A stretch of DNA of 64,000 bases from Flavilitoribacter sp020436695 (GCA_041392665.1 JAWKLQ010000045.1:1-64000); one strand, 5' to 3'. Shown: positions 10,166 to 18,889, numbered from the stretch's first letter. Program-made: numbers and translations. Notes: generated by a model not told the origin, from the sequence alone.

Positions 10166-10663
10166 TTAAATTTTAGTTTTTAATGCCAATAGATTTTCCA
10201 AATTGCTGATCGATGCTTTATATCCTTCTTTGAAGCCCATTTCAATCATCTTCTCCATTCGGTCAAGTGATTCATTATAAATGGTAATACGCACAGTGGT
10301 GATACCATCTTTTTCGCTGAAGGTAAAATCCCATTCAGAGCCGGTAGGAGCGGGGTTTTCATCTTTATCGGCAAAGGCATTATATAATTTGAAATTGGTC
10401 TTTGGCGTAATGGACCTGTATTCCTGAATTATCCAGCCCTCTTGTCCCTCGGGGCTTACCATCGCATAAAATCTTTTCCCACCTACTGCAAAATCCATGT
10501 ATTTAGTTCTTGCTTTAAATGGAGCCGGAGCTACCCATTGGTCAAGCAATTCAGCTTGGGTAAATGCCTCCCAGACCAAGTCTAGCCCAGCATCAAATTC
10601 TCTTGTTATGTAAACCGTTTTTTCTTTTTTATCTACGATAAAATCAAACTTTAAATTGCTCAT
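10166..10663 (-). CDS. SRPBCC / AHSA1-type domain protein
   Basis: A 165-residue single-domain START/Bet v1-like protein of the AHSA1 (activator of Hsp90 ATPase homologue) type. Diagnostic features are the opening ITREFDAGLDLVWEAFTQAELLDQW and the later GGWDFTFSEKDGITTVRI-type strand (here TGSEWDFTFSEKDGITTV). Such proteins bind hydrophobic ligands in a helix-grip cavity. In Bacteroidota they often sit directly behind an ArsR repressor, as here: the start overlaps the arsR-like stop by four bases (ATGA), implying translational coupling. The ligand and role are unknown. Confidence 0.85.
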   Translation of the reverse strand: MSNLKFDFIVDKKEKTVYITREFDAGLDLVWEAFTQAELLDQWVAPAPFKARTKYMDFAVGGKRFYAMVSPEGQEGWIIQEYRSITPKTNFKLYNAFADKDENPAPTGSEWDFTFSEKDGITTVRITIYNESLDRMEKMIEMGFKEGYKASISNLENLLALKTKI

Positions 10664-10980
10664 TTTTTTTGTTTTTTCATTGTGGCTAATACGTTATCCA
10701 ACTGGTTAAAGTTGGTTTCCCAGATCTTTTTGAATTGTTCTAACCATTTGTCTAACTCTTTCAGTTTGTCAATTTCAAGTGAGTAGTAGATCTCCCGGCC
10801 TTTTTGTTCCTGTTTTACAAGTTCACACTCAGTAAGAATGCGCAGGTGTTTTGACACCGCCTGCCGCGTACTGTTAAAGTTTTCGGCAATGGTGTTTGGT
10901 GTCATTGCCTGTACGGCAATTAAAACGAGGATGGCTCGCCTTGTTGGGTCTGCAATGGCTTGAAAGATGTCTCTACGCAT
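10660..10980 (-). CDS. ArsR-family winged-helix repressor
   Basis: A 106-residue ArsR/SmtB-type helix-turn-helix protein: IFQAIADPTRRAILVLIA, NTIAENFNSTRQAVSKHLRIL as the recognition helix region, and REIYYSLEIDKLKELDKWLEQF at the end. It lacks the CxC metal-binding pair of metal sensors, so it is probably a member of the group paired with SRPBCC proteins. It is the first gene of a three-gene operon. Two palindromes lie just upstream of its start (10993-11031) and are the natural candidates for auto-regulation. Confidence 0.87.
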   Translation of the reverse strand: MRRDIFQAIADPTRRAILVLIAVQAMTPNTIAENFNSTRQAVSKHLRILTECELVKQEQKGREIYYSLEIDKLKELDKWLEQFKKIWETNFNQLDNVLATMKKQKK

Positions 10981-10992
10981 TTATCATTTTGT

Positions 10993-11031
10993 TTAGTTGT
11001 GAAACTAATCGGTTGCGAATATAAGTGCAAC
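10993..11031. promoter_or_regulatory. two candidate ArsR operators
   Basis: A perfect 6-4-6 palindrome TTAGTT GTGA AACTAA lies at 10993-11008, and an imperfect one, GTTGCgaatataagtGCAAC, at 11012-11031. Both sit within 55 bases upstream of the minus-strand ArsR-like start, where this family usually binds. Function is inferred from position and symmetry. Confidence 0.45.
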
Positions 11032-11216
11032 TTTTCGGTTTCGCAATTTTTTTTTCAGATTGTCGGAAAATCAGTCGTAATTACTGGCTTGTATGATGTC
11101 GCTAAAATTGCCCATTCATTCCAAATTACAGCATGTAAGTATTGAGAGACGTTAGCTTTTCGCTTCATCCATTTGCTCCAACCCAAATTTTCTCACTCTC
11201 ATATCCCAAAAACACC

Positions 11217-11224
11217 TAACTTTG
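11217..11224 (+). promoter_or_regulatory. -7 box (TAnnTTTG) for prfA
   Basis: TAACTTTG matches the Bacteroidota primary-sigma -7 consensus TAnnTTTG. No clear TTTG -33 element is found at the usual spacing. Transcription would begin about 145 bases before prfA. Confidence 0.45.
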
Positions 11225-11370
11225 CCCCGCAAATCACAAGCCACCTATGCAAATACTGTTTCAATCCGGGAAACTACATTATTAGCTGCATTGATACTAC
11301 AATTCTATAATGCTGCAATTCTACGATACATCACAGCATCGTAGTATCACAATATCATACCATCAACAAA

Positions 11371-12447
11371 ATGTTAGATAAACTCGAAGCCATACAGGAT
11401 AGATACATCTATCTGCAGGAACAATTATCCGATCCTTCCGTCATCTCAAACATGGAACGTTTTACCAAGATCAGTCGGGAGTACAAAGAGCTGGAACCCA
11501 TTGTAGCCGCCTATAAGGAATACGCGCTGCTGCTCGGAAATCTCAGTACGGCCAAAGAAATGCTCAGCTCAGATGATCCGGAAATGCGTGAAATGGCCCA
11601 GATGGAGCTGGAAGAGTTGGAAGAACAGAAAGACGAGATGGACGAAAAGATCAAGTGGTTGCTCATACCGAAAGATCCGGAAGACACTAAGGATGTTGTA
11701 TTCGAGATTCGTTCCGGAACCGGTGGTGACGAAGCCAGTCTTTTCGCCGGCGATCTCTACCGGATGTACACCAAATATTTCGAAAGCCGGGGATGGAAAG
11801 CGGAAACCCTGTCCTTCACGGAAGGTACGGTAGGTGGCTATAAAGAGATCGTGCTGGAGGTGTACGGTGAAAATGTATACGGTAAAATGAAATTCGAATC
11901 CGGTGCCCATCGCGTACAGCGCGTTCCCAAAACCGAGTCGCAGGGAAGGGTACATACTTCGGCGGCCACAGTCGCAGTGATCCCGAAGGTAGAGGAAGAT
12001 GATATCGACATCCGGCGCGAAGATCTCCGTATTGACGTATTCCGCTCCAGTGGTGCGGGAGGTCAGCACGTTAACCGGACCGAATCGGCCGTGCGGATGA
12101 CCCACTTGCCCACGGGCATCGTATCTGAAAGTCAGGACAGCCGCTCACAGATCAAGAACCGTGAAATCGCTCTGCAGCGCCTTTATGTGAAGATACAGGA
12201 TAAGATGCGCCAGGAACAAATGTCTTCCGTTGCCGCCCAGCGCAGATCACTGGTTGGTTCCGGCGACCGCTCCGAAAAGATCCGTACTTACAACTATCCG
12301 CAAAACCGCGTAACGGATCACCGCCTTGAAGGTGATGTGAAGAACTTTAACCTGGAGCAGGTAGTGGAAGGTCAGCTGGAACCCATCATCGAAGCCCTGC
12401 AGGTGGCGGAAAATGCCGAGAAATTGCAGGCCGGTAATGCCGAGTAA
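11371..12447 (+). CDS. prfA: peptide chain release factor 1
   Basis: The protein has 358 residues, the normal length for RF1. It releases finished peptides at UAA and UAG codons. The peptidyl-hydrolysis motif is present in SSGAGGQHVNRTESAVRM. The segment HRVQRVPKTESQGRVHTSAATVAV marks a class I release factor, and VGSGDRSEKIRTYNYPQNRVTDHR is the conserved C-terminal block. The ATG at 11371 opens a typical RF1 N-terminus (LDKLEAIQDRYIYLQEQLSDP). It stands alone behind its own promoter region and is followed by a short AAACACCC microsatellite. Confidence 0.95.
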   Translation: MLDKLEAIQDRYIYLQEQLSDPSVISNMERFTKISREYKELEPIVAAYKEYALLLGNLSTAKEMLSSDDPEMREMAQMELEELEEQKDEMDEKIKWLLIPKDPEDTKDVVFEIRSGTGGDEASLFAGDLYRMYTKYFESRGWKAETLSFTEGTVGGYKEIVLEVYGENVYGKMKFESGAHRVQRVPKTESQGRVHTSAATVAVIPKVEEDDIDIRREDLRIDVFRSSGAGGQHVNRTESAVRMTHLPTGIVSESQDSRSQIKNREIALQRLYVKIQDKMRQEQMSSVAAQRRSLVGSGDRSEKIRTYNYPQNRVTDHRLEGDVKNFNLEQVVEGQLEPIIEALQVAENAEKLQAGNAE

Positions 12448-12498
12448 TATGGCGTGTTCGGGTGTTGGCGGCTAACCAGCATAATGGGAGAAATTTTA

Positions 12499-12532
12499 AA
12501 CCCAAACACCCAAACACCCAAACACCCAAATA
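12499..12532. repeat. short AAACACCC microsatellite
   Basis: About four head-to-tail copies of an 8-base AAACACCC-like unit lie in the 174-base gap between prfA and the esterase gene. No function is apparent. Confidence 0.6.
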
Positions 12533-12621
12533 TATAAGTCTTAAGGGTCATCAATAGGTGGAAGCGTCCATCTTGTGCATTCAAGGTCTTCACATTATCC
12601 AACAACCGCTATTGCACAGCC

Positions 12622-13539
12622 ATGAAAAACCTGCTAGCCTTACTTTGCTGCACTTTTTACTTTCACTTATCCGCACAGGAAATGACGCTCCCGCTCTGGC
12701 CGGAAGGCATCCCCTGCGAAAATGATCAGGAAATAGAAGTAGTCGAACGCGATATCGGCCGGGTGATCAGTAAAGTGCACGAGCCGGAAATGGTGGTCTA
12801 TCTGCCGCCGGTAGACCAGCGCAACGGTACCGGGGTGGTTATTTGTCCTGGTGGCGGCTATACGATTCTGGCCTGGGATTGGGAAGGCACCAAGATGGCT
12901 GAGTGGTTTAACTCTTTTGGCGTGGCTGCATTTGTGGTCAAATACCGCCTGCCACATTGGGAAACAGAAGATTGCCGCGATAAAGTAGCACTGATGGATG
13001 CCCAACGTGCCATGCGCATTGTGCGTAGTCATGCCGGCGAATGGCAACTTGATGCCGGCCGCATTGGTGTTATGGGTTTCTCTGCGGGAGGCCATCTGGC
13101 ATCAACGCTGTCTACCCATTTCGATTACGGCGACACTACTGCTACTGCTGCGGTAGACCAAATGAGTTGCCGACCGGACTTTTCCATTCTGATGTATCCG
13201 GTGATCACAATGGATACTTCTTTTACCCATATGGGCTCGCACAATAACCTGATCGGTGAAAACCCGACCGAGGAACAGGAAATACACTTTTCCAATGAAA
13301 AGCAGGTAAGCGCCGAAACGCCGCCGGCTATCCTCATCCATGCCGATGATGATAAATCAGTAGTTCCGGAAAACAGCATTGCCTATTATCTGGCATTACG
13401 TAAGTACCATATTCCGGCTACTATGCACATCTTTCCGGGAGGAGGCCACGGCTTCTCTATGGCGGAGGGAATGGGCACTACTGAACAATGGACCGAAATG
13501 GTGAAAGGCTGGATGAAATCCAGGGGACTTATGGAATGA
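12622..13539 (+). CDS. secreted alpha/beta hydrolase (esterase, BD-FAE/acetylxylan esterase-like)
   Basis: The protein has 305 residues with a signal peptide (KNLLALLCCTFYFHLSAQ). The domain is an alpha/beta hydrolase of the acetyl-esterase/feruloyl-esterase type: an oxyanion-hole strand GVVICPGGGYTILAWDWEG, a nucleophile elbow GFSAGGHLAS, an acid in IHADDDKSV, and the histidine in FPGGGHGFSM. Members remove acyl groups from plant-type polysaccharides or small esters. It opens with TLPLWPEGIP, a conserved start in this family. It is convergent with the GNAT-nitrilase gene, only six bases apart. Confidence 0.85.
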   Translation: MKNLLALLCCTFYFHLSAQEMTLPLWPEGIPCENDQEIEVVERDIGRVISKVHEPEMVVYLPPVDQRNGTGVVICPGGGYTILAWDWEGTKMAEWFNSFGVAAFVVKYRLPHWETEDCRDKVALMDAQRAMRIVRSHAGEWQLDAGRIGVMGFSAGGHLASTLSTHFDYGDTTATAAVDQMSCRPDFSILMYPVITMDTSFTHMGSHNNLIGENPTEEQEIHFSNEKQVSAETPPAILIHADDDKSVVPENSIAYYLALRKYHIPATMHIFPGGGHGFSMAEGMGTTEQWTEMVKGWMKSRGLME

Positions 13540-13545
13540 CAGCCT

Positions 13546-15102
13546 CTATTCGTTTTTCAGCTTCAGTTCATACAGATCACGTCGTCTGTCCTTCAGGTTA
13601 CGCACGCTGCCGTGTTCGTGTAATTCTTTCAGTAATTCCAGGTCTACATCAGCAATGACGGTCATTTCCGTATTAGGGGTCGCTTCTGCTTTAATGCCGT
13701 TGGTAGGAAAAGCAAAATCTGCCGGCGTATATACAGCCGATTGGGCAAACTGAATATCCATATTATTTACCCGGGGCAGGTTGCCGACACTACCGGCAAT
13801 GGCTACGTAGCACTCATTTTCGATGGCCCGTGCCATAGAACAGTTACGTACCCGCGTGAATCCGTTAGGCGTATCGGTCAGGAAAGGAACGAAAAGAATG
13901 TGCATACCCTGATCGGCCAGTATGCGGGACAATTCCGGGAATTCGGAGTCATAACAGATGAGTACACCGATCTTTCCGCAATCCGTATCCAGTGCCTTGA
14001 CCTTATTTCCGCCGACCATACCCCAGGCAGAGCTTTCGGAGGGGGTAATATGGATCTTCTCGTATCGTTCCCAACTACCGTCGCGCCGGCATAGGAAGCC
14101 GACATTCAGTAGCCTTTCTCCCTCCAGATATGGCATACTACCCAGGATGATATTCACATTGTAACTCACGGCAAATTCCATGGCTTTTATTCGCAGTGGA
14201 TCGGAATAGGTTGCCAGTTCGCGAATGGCCTGGGGTTCCGGCAAATGGTTGAATGGTGCCATCAACGGAGCGTTGAAGAACTCCGGAAAGACAATGAAGT
14301 CACTTTTATAATCACTGACGGCATCTACGAAGAATTCCATCTGTTCGACCAGTGCATCAATGTCACGAAACGAACGCATCTGCCATTGCACCAGCCCGAT
14401 CCGGATTACCGTTTTGGTCTGATTGACCATTTCCTGCTTAGACTGGTAATAAACATTGTTCCATTCCAGTAGCACGGCATATTCCAGAGACGCCTCGTCG
14501 CCCTGCAGGTAATTGTTCATTACCTTCAAAGGATGAAAATCGTTGGAAAGCTGGAAAGTGAGTGTGGGATCGTAGATCTCTCGACGGCGCACTTTCTGAA
14601 TGTATTCCTTGGGGCCTAATTCATCGGCATATTCGTTGTATTTCGGAATACGACCGCCAAAGACGATACTTTTTAGATTTAAATTTTCACAAAGCTCTTT
14701 TCGGGCATCGTATAATCGGCGTCCGAGCCGCATCCCACGATATTCCGGGTGGATAAAGATATCGATCCCGTACAGTACATTTCCATGAGGATTATGCGTA
14801 GAAAAAGTATAGTGGCCCGTGATCTCACCATAGGTATGATCGTTACCGAATTGGTCATAATCCACTATTATGGTTAATGCACAGCCTACGACCTTGCCGT
14901 TAACGAGAATACACAATTGGCCTTCGGGAAAAATGTCCAATAATTTCCGGATCTGTTCCCGCGTCCAGGAGACATCCGCCCAATTCGGGTAGGCTTTCAT
15001 CATGGATTCCTTTAATTGAAAATAGTCGGTCAGTTCTAAATGACGCAATTCTATCCGGGTAGTTATTTCCGGTTCTTCCACCACATTTTTCGATTTCGAC
15101 AT
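13546..15102 (-). CDS. GNAT acetyltransferase fused to carbon-nitrogen hydrolase
   Basis: The protein has 518 residues from the ATG at 15102; an upstream in-frame start at 15180 would run through a repeat-like leader. The N-terminal half is a GNAT acetyltransferase (DIFIHPEYRGMRLGRRLYDARKEL is the acetyl-CoA binding region). The C-terminal half is a nitrilase-superfamily amidase with its Glu-Lys-Cys triad visible in FIVFPEFF, RYEKIHITPSE and GVLICYDSEFPE. The fusion is widespread in Bacteroidota, but the substrate is not known to me. A linked acetylation/deamidation of one amide metabolite is a possible reading. No partner gene is adjacent. Confidence 0.88.
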   Translation of the reverse strand: MSKSKNVVEEPEITTRIELRHLELTDYFQLKESMMKAYPNWADVSWTREQIRKLLDIFPEGQLCILVNGKVVGCALTIIVDYDQFGNDHTYGEITGHYTFSTHNPHGNVLYGIDIFIHPEYRGMRLGRRLYDARKELCENLNLKSIVFGGRIPKYNEYADELGPKEYIQKVRRREIYDPTLTFQLSNDFHPLKVMNNYLQGDEASLEYAVLLEWNNVYYQSKQEMVNQTKTVIRIGLVQWQMRSFRDIDALVEQMEFFVDAVSDYKSDFIVFPEFFNAPLMAPFNHLPEPQAIRELATYSDPLRIKAMEFAVSYNVNIILGSMPYLEGERLLNVGFLCRRDGSWERYEKIHITPSESSAWGMVGGNKVKALDTDCGKIGVLICYDSEFPELSRILADQGMHILFVPFLTDTPNGFTRVRNCSMARAIENECYVAIAGSVGNLPRVNNMDIQFAQSAVYTPADFAFPTNGIKAEATPNTEMTVIADVDLELLKELHEHGSVRNLKDRRRDLYELKLKNE

Positions 15103-15203
15103 GCTTGGAGCTTCTTTTATTGATAGTCTATTAGTCAAAAGCCTGCGAGTCGTAAATTGACGGTTTTTACAACGGTTCAATTTATGAACCTGCAGAACAT
15201 AAA

Positions 15204-15211
15204 CAAACTTA
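15204..15211 (-). promoter_or_regulatory. -7 box (TAnnTTTG) for the GNAT-nitrilase gene
   Basis: On the minus strand the sequence reads TAAGTTTG, matching the Bacteroidota -7 consensus, about 100 bases before the start codon at 15102. No -33 TTTG is seen at ideal spacing. Confidence 0.35.
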
Positions 15212-15285
15212 TATGGTTTTGGTAGAGCTTACTTCTAGTAAACGCCAAATCGGTGTGGATGTTTGAGCACTTCCGCCCGATGGCC

Positions 15286-15333
15286 CCTAAAAAGCAGCAT
15301 CCCGAATTTTGTGCAAAATTCGGGATGCTGCTT
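15286..15333 (-). terminator. intrinsic terminator of the DksA-like gene
   Basis: A perfect 19-base-pair stem (AAGCAGCATCCCGAATTTT and its complement) with a four-base loop spans 15292-15333. On the minus strand it is followed by a run of Ts, about 80 bases downstream of the DksA-like stop codon. Confidence 0.8.
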
Positions 15334-15411
15334 ATATAGGTCCGATGATATATAACTGCCTGGTTGCGATTGCTCCATCAGGTATCGCAGTAAGGCAGGA
15401 GGGCAATCGCG

Positions 15412-16131
15412 TTAATCTTCATCCTCTTCGTCCTCTTCGCCTCCGTCGTTAAAACCACCCAGATCGTCCATGTCGTCTTGCGAATCGTCGTCATCAGCAA
15501 TATCATCTTCATCGAGATCAAGATCTTCGGTGGAAAGATTCTTGCTGATTTTCAGGTCCAGATCGTCATCGAGATCTGGTCCGAATCCGTAATCATCCTC
15601 CTCATCATCATCCAGGTCGGCCGATACCGGTTTGGTAGTGCCGCCGGATTTCTTGATTACTTTAGTAATGATCTTTTTGGGCGCTTTTTTACCCGGAGTT
15701 TTCTTTACGTAGGGGTTTTGATTCAGGCGGGTAGTGGTCTTGCTTTCCTCCTGCTTATTCTCCTCCGTTTTAGCCATCAGGCTTTTGGTGGTGGTGGGCA
15801 CCGCCATCAGTCGACGCTTATCGATCAACTCGCCTGAAATGACGCAAATTCCGTAAGTTTTATTTCGAATACGTATTAAGGCGTTTTCCAGATCTGTAAT
15901 GAATTTGCGTTGCCGAATAGCCATGGTGTTCAGCAGCTCCACTTCCGTATTGGTGCTGCTGTCGTCCACCCAGTCTCCCCCGTGTTCATCGCCGGTGTTC
16001 TCCGTGATCTCCAGGATCTGGTCCTGCAGGTTCTGCAGTTGTTCTTTCGCGTGCTCCAGTTTCTTGGCAATCAAAACCCTGAACTCTTCCAGTTCCTGAT
16101 CCGAATATCGTGCCGTTCCGGATGATGGCAT
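15412..16131 (-). CDS. DksA/TraR-like protein without complete zinc site, acidic tail
   Basis: The protein has 239 residues. The first 125 resemble DksA/TraR regulators: a coiled-coil-like LIAKKLEHAKEQLQNLQDQILEI region, ELLNTMAIRQRKFITDLENALIRIRNKTYGICVISGELIDKRRLMAVPT. In typical DksA the YGxCxxCGxxI segment carries two of four zinc cysteines; here only the first Cys remains (CVIS) and the later pair is absent. The rest is a Lys-rich linker (KKTPGKKAPKKIITKVIKKS) followed by a very acidic Asp/Glu tail of about 75 residues. It probably binds RNA polymerase to modulate transcription, by family resemblance; the tail function is unknown. Confidence 0.8.
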   Translation of the reverse strand: MPSSGTARYSDQELEEFRVLIAKKLEHAKEQLQNLQDQILEITENTGDEHGGDWVDDSSTNTEVELLNTMAIRQRKFITDLENALIRIRNKTYGICVISGELIDKRRLMAVPTTTKSLMAKTEENKQEESKTTTRLNQNPYVKKTPGKKAPKKIITKVIKKSGGTTKPVSADLDDDEEDDYGFGPDLDDDLDLKISKNLSTEDLDLDEDDIADDDDSQDDMDDLGGFNDGGEEDEEDED

Positions 16132-16365
16132 ACCGTTGTTAGTTTAGGTTAAAAAAATAATGGGGCAAATCTCAGGAAAAAATAGGCAATAATGCAAGTC
16201 TTAAGCCAAAAAAAATGCCCCCAAAGTAAATATGTCGAAAATTAGACTATACAAAATTTTACACCAGGAAATAAATAACGACCAAGTGAAAAATAAGTTA
16301 CGTACGATTTAATAAAAATATTGCACTTATCGGTTTTTTGTCGGGATTGGTCGCACTGAATACCG

Positions 16366-16373
16366 TAGCTTTG
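16366..16373 (+). promoter_or_regulatory. -7 box (TAnnTTTG) for the ATP-grasp operon
   Basis: TAGCTTTG matches the -7 consensus, 57 bases before the operon start. A TTTG at 16337-16340 is a possible -33 element, though its 25-base spacing is long. The 300-base gap from 16132 contains no gene. Confidence 0.4.
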
Positions 16374-16398
16374 CCCCCAGTATGGTTAAGTAATAGCC

Positions 16399-16417
16399 AT
16401 TTCCGTCAAATTACTTA
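16399..16417 (+). promoter_or_regulatory. shared 19-base leader motif, copy 1
   Basis: ATTTCCGTCAAATTACTTA lies 13 bases before the ATG at 16431. A copy with one mismatch lies before the gene at 22655. Unusual for unrelated leaders; function unknown. Confidence 0.35.
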
Positions 16418-16430
16418 ATGCAAGAAACAA

Positions 16431-17876
16431 ATGAAATTTACCAGTGCAAAAGTCATTGGGCCCGGTGAATTTGAAGCACACCAACATTGGTATCCCAAAG
16501 CCTTAAACGCGACCATTCACCCTATGGTGAATTTTTTTTTAAACCTCGGTCGTGATCGTATCATCAGTCGTTACTGTCATTTGCATCCCAAGGTCAAATC
16601 CGAACGCCTGTATGAAATACTGGATTATCGTTGTAAATATTTTTTATGGGCCGGCGCCGACCTGTTGAATGTTACTTCTGCCGGTGGACGACGTCAAATG
16701 GTCATTATTGAGAATAACTCCTGCCCATCGGGGCAGAAATCGATGCCGCTGGTAGATGATAACCAGGAGCAGGGCAGCTACCGTTTATTGATAGAAAGGA
16801 CTTTTCAGGAGTACCTCCGGGAAAAGCGCCCTAAAATAAAAGGACGGCTGGCTGTGGTGTACGATAAAAACCCCATGGAAGTTTCCGGCTATGCTGCTGT
16901 AATTGCCGATGTCTTCCAGGAACAGGTCTTTTACGTATCTTTTTATCAGGATGAAACCGATCCGGCCGTACGATTTAATGAGGAACAGGTAATGGAGGTG
17001 CGCGACGAAAACGGCGTGTGGCATCCTATCCGGGCCGCATTTCGCTACTTAACCCAGCGTCCGTGGAACCGGCTTCCGATCCATAGCCGTACACGAATTC
17101 TCAACCCGACCATTGCCTGCCTGGCCGGAGGACGTAACAAACTTGTAGCAGCCAAAGCTTATGATCTTTACAATGCGGAATTAAGAGGGAGCGGTCTTCG
17201 GATCAATTTGCCTGAAACCATTTGGGATGTGCAAAAAGCGGAGATCCCGCTCTGGATCAGCAAAATGGGAGGACAGGCTGTGATCAAGGTGCCTTATAGC
17301 AATGCCGGTCAGGGAGTATTCACGGTTGTTAATCAGTCGGAGCTGGATCATTTCATGGCGATGGACTTTCCCTATGACCGCTTTATCGTACAGAGTCTGA
17401 TCGGAAATTACCAGTGGAGCTCGAAAAGCAGCAAAGGTCGCCTGTATCATGTGGGGACCATCCCCAACTCAAAAGGGAAGACCTATGTGGCCGACCTGCG
17501 TATGATGATCAGTTCGACGGCTTCCGGTTTACGTCCTCTGTGTGTATATGCCCGGCGGGCCGCTAATCCGCTTGAAGATGTGCTGACCGATAGCAGCGAC
17601 TCCTGGGAAATGCTGGGCACCAATCTGTCGATCAAGCTGGAGGACGGCAAATGGGATAGCGATACCACCCGGCTGGTGCTGATGGACCGTCGTGACTTTA
17701 ATAAGCTGGGTATTGGTATGGATGACCTGATCGAGGCCTACATCCAGACGGTACTTTCAACAATTGCCATTGACCAGATGGCGCAGACGTTGTTTAATAA
17801 ACAGGGGAAATTCCGGATGCGGCTGTTTCGAAGCCTGAATGATGATGATGCATTCCTCCGGGAGATCTTGCTTTGA
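16431..17876 (+). CDS. ATP-grasp-like protein, first gene of a ligase operon
   Basis: A 481-residue soluble protein that I read as an ATP-grasp-type enzyme on weak sequence signs: VIIENNSCPSGQKSMP, a central GGQAVIKVPYSNAGQGVF stretch that looks like the ATP-lid strand and glycine loop, DRFIVQSLIG as the hinge, and KTYVADLRMMI as the metal-binding Asp/Arg region. ATP-grasp enzymes join a carboxylate to an amine or thiol through an acyl phosphate. It is directly followed by a GshB-like ATP-grasp gene (four-base frame overlap) and an M14-family gene, so all three likely act on one metabolite or peptide. The substrate is unknown. A distant, non-catalytic relative is possible. Confidence 0.65.
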   Translation: MKFTSAKVIGPGEFEAHQHWYPKALNATIHPMVNFFLNLGRDRIISRYCHLHPKVKSERLYEILDYRCKYFLWAGADLLNVTSAGGRRQMVIIENNSCPSGQKSMPLVDDNQEQGSYRLLIERTFQEYLREKRPKIKGRLAVVYDKNPMEVSGYAAVIADVFQEQVFYVSFYQDETDPAVRFNEEQVMEVRDENGVWHPIRAAFRYLTQRPWNRLPIHSRTRILNPTIACLAGGRNKLVAAKAYDLYNAELRGSGLRINLPETIWDVQKAEIPLWISKMGGQAVIKVPYSNAGQGVFTVVNQSELDHFMAMDFPYDRFIVQSLIGNYQWSSKSSKGRLYHVGTIPNSKGKTYVADLRMMISSTASGLRPLCVYARRAANPLEDVLTDSSDSWEMLGTNLSIKLEDGKWDSDTTRLVLMDRRDFNKLGIGMDDLIEAYIQTVLSTIAIDQMAQTLFNKQGKFRMRLFRSLNDDDAFLREILL

Positions 17877-17881
17877 TATTG

Positions 17882-18889
17882 ATGAAATATAAACTCTTAG
17901 TACTTACTGACCATAGTAGTCAGAACGACTCTAATTCGATCTTTGCGCTGCTACAGGCCATGCGCATCCACCCGTACAGTGACCGGATAGATGTAGCTTC
18001 CAAAGGAGTGGACGCTAATCGCGATTTTTTTGAAGGAAAGATCGGAGCAGCACTGCAGGCCTGCCCGGTAACGGCCGGATTCTCCTATCATTCTGATGGA
18101 AAGTATTTTACGGAAGGACTGCGCGCGGTAAGCCTTGACGATTATCACGCCATCTTCCTCAGACTTCCTCCTCCACTGGATAATAATTTTCTGACGGCTC
18201 TGGGCCGTCAGTTCCCCGACCAGAAGATCATTAACCGGCCGAGTGGCTTGTTCAAAACAGCTTCCAAGGCATTCCTGCTGCAATTTGCGGAAGTATGTCC
18301 GGCCATGAAGCTGTGCGAAACGGCTGCGGATATTCGGGAATTCAGTGCGCAATTCTCTATCGTTTTAAAGCCTTTGCGCAACTATGGAGGTCGAGGTATC
18401 GTAAAAATTGAGAACGCTCGGGCTGAGGTGGACGGGAAGATGCTGCCGTTGGATCATTTTCTGAAAGTATATGAAAAAGATCCTATCCCATATTTGGGAA
18501 TGATGTTTCTTACCAATGTCGATCAGGGGGATAAGCGGATCATTGTAGTGAACGGCCAGATACTGGGAGGCGTACTCAGAATGCCGCCCCCCGGAGCTTG
18601 GTTGTGTAATGCAGCACAGGGAGGTTATGCCGTGAGTTCGGAGATCACCGAAGCAGAAGATCGTATAGCCCGCATTATAACGCCGGTATTATTACGTACC
18701 GGCATAGTTATGTTTGGTTTTGATACCCTGACCGGTGACGACGGCCAACGGGTACTATCAGAGATCAATACGCTAAGCATTGGCGGTCTTCCCCAAATGG
18801 GCGAACTCAATAATTCTCCGGTAGTGGAACAGGCTGCTGATCTGCTTTGGCAATATGTTAACAACGAAATGTATGGACACAAAGACTAA
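17882..18889 (+). CDS. glutathione-synthetase-like ATP-grasp ligase
   Basis: The protein has 335 residues from the ATG at 17882; a TTG nine bases earlier is also in frame. The architecture follows GshB/RimK: an N-terminal domain with DDYHAIFLRLPPPLDNNF (prokaryotic glutathione synthetase style), IINRPSGLFKTASKAFLLQF, the ATP-binding strand FSIVLKPLRNYGGRGIVKI, then GDKRIIVVNGQILGGVLRMP, and a metal site in LSEINTLSIGGLPQM. It probably forms an amide bond between an acyl acceptor and a small amine or amino acid. It is unlikely to be housekeeping glutathione synthesis, because there is no gamma-glutamylcysteine synthetase next to it and its neighbours are another ATP-grasp and a deacylase. Confidence 0.82.
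   Translation: MKYKLLVLTDHSSQNDSNSIFALLQAMRIHPYSDRIDVASKGVDANRDFFEGKIGAALQACPVTAGFSYHSDGKYFTEGLRAVSLDDYHAIFLRLPPPLDNNFLTALGRQFPDQKIINRPSGLFKTASKAFLLQFAEVCPAMKLCETAADIREFSAQFSIVLKPLRNYGGRGIVKIENARAEVDGKMLPLDHFLKVYEKDPIPYLGMMFLTNVDQGDKRIIVVNGQILGGVLRMPPPGAWLCNAAQGGYAVSSEITEAEDRIARIITPVLLRTGIVMFGFDTLTGDDGQRVLSEINTLSIGGLPQMGELNNSPVVEQAADLLWQYVNNEMYGHKD

Larger units (their letters stand above)
10981..11370. other. divergent promoter region between arsR-like gene and prfA
   Basis: Nearly 390 bases without a gene. It holds two palindromes near the repressor start, a TAnnTTTG box for prfA at 11217-11224, and a prfA leader of about 145 bases. The leader carries CTACGAT (11321-11327) and ATCGTAG (11338-11344), which could form a small hairpin 26 bases before the prfA start codon. 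Confidence 0.55.
15103..15411. other. gap between GNAT-nitrilase and DksA-like genes
   Basis: About 310 bases. It includes AGTC-rich words at 15115-15170, a minus-strand TAAGTTTG box (15204-15211) about 100 bases before the GNAT-nitrilase start, and the strong terminator hairpin of the upstream gene. Confidence 0.5.
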
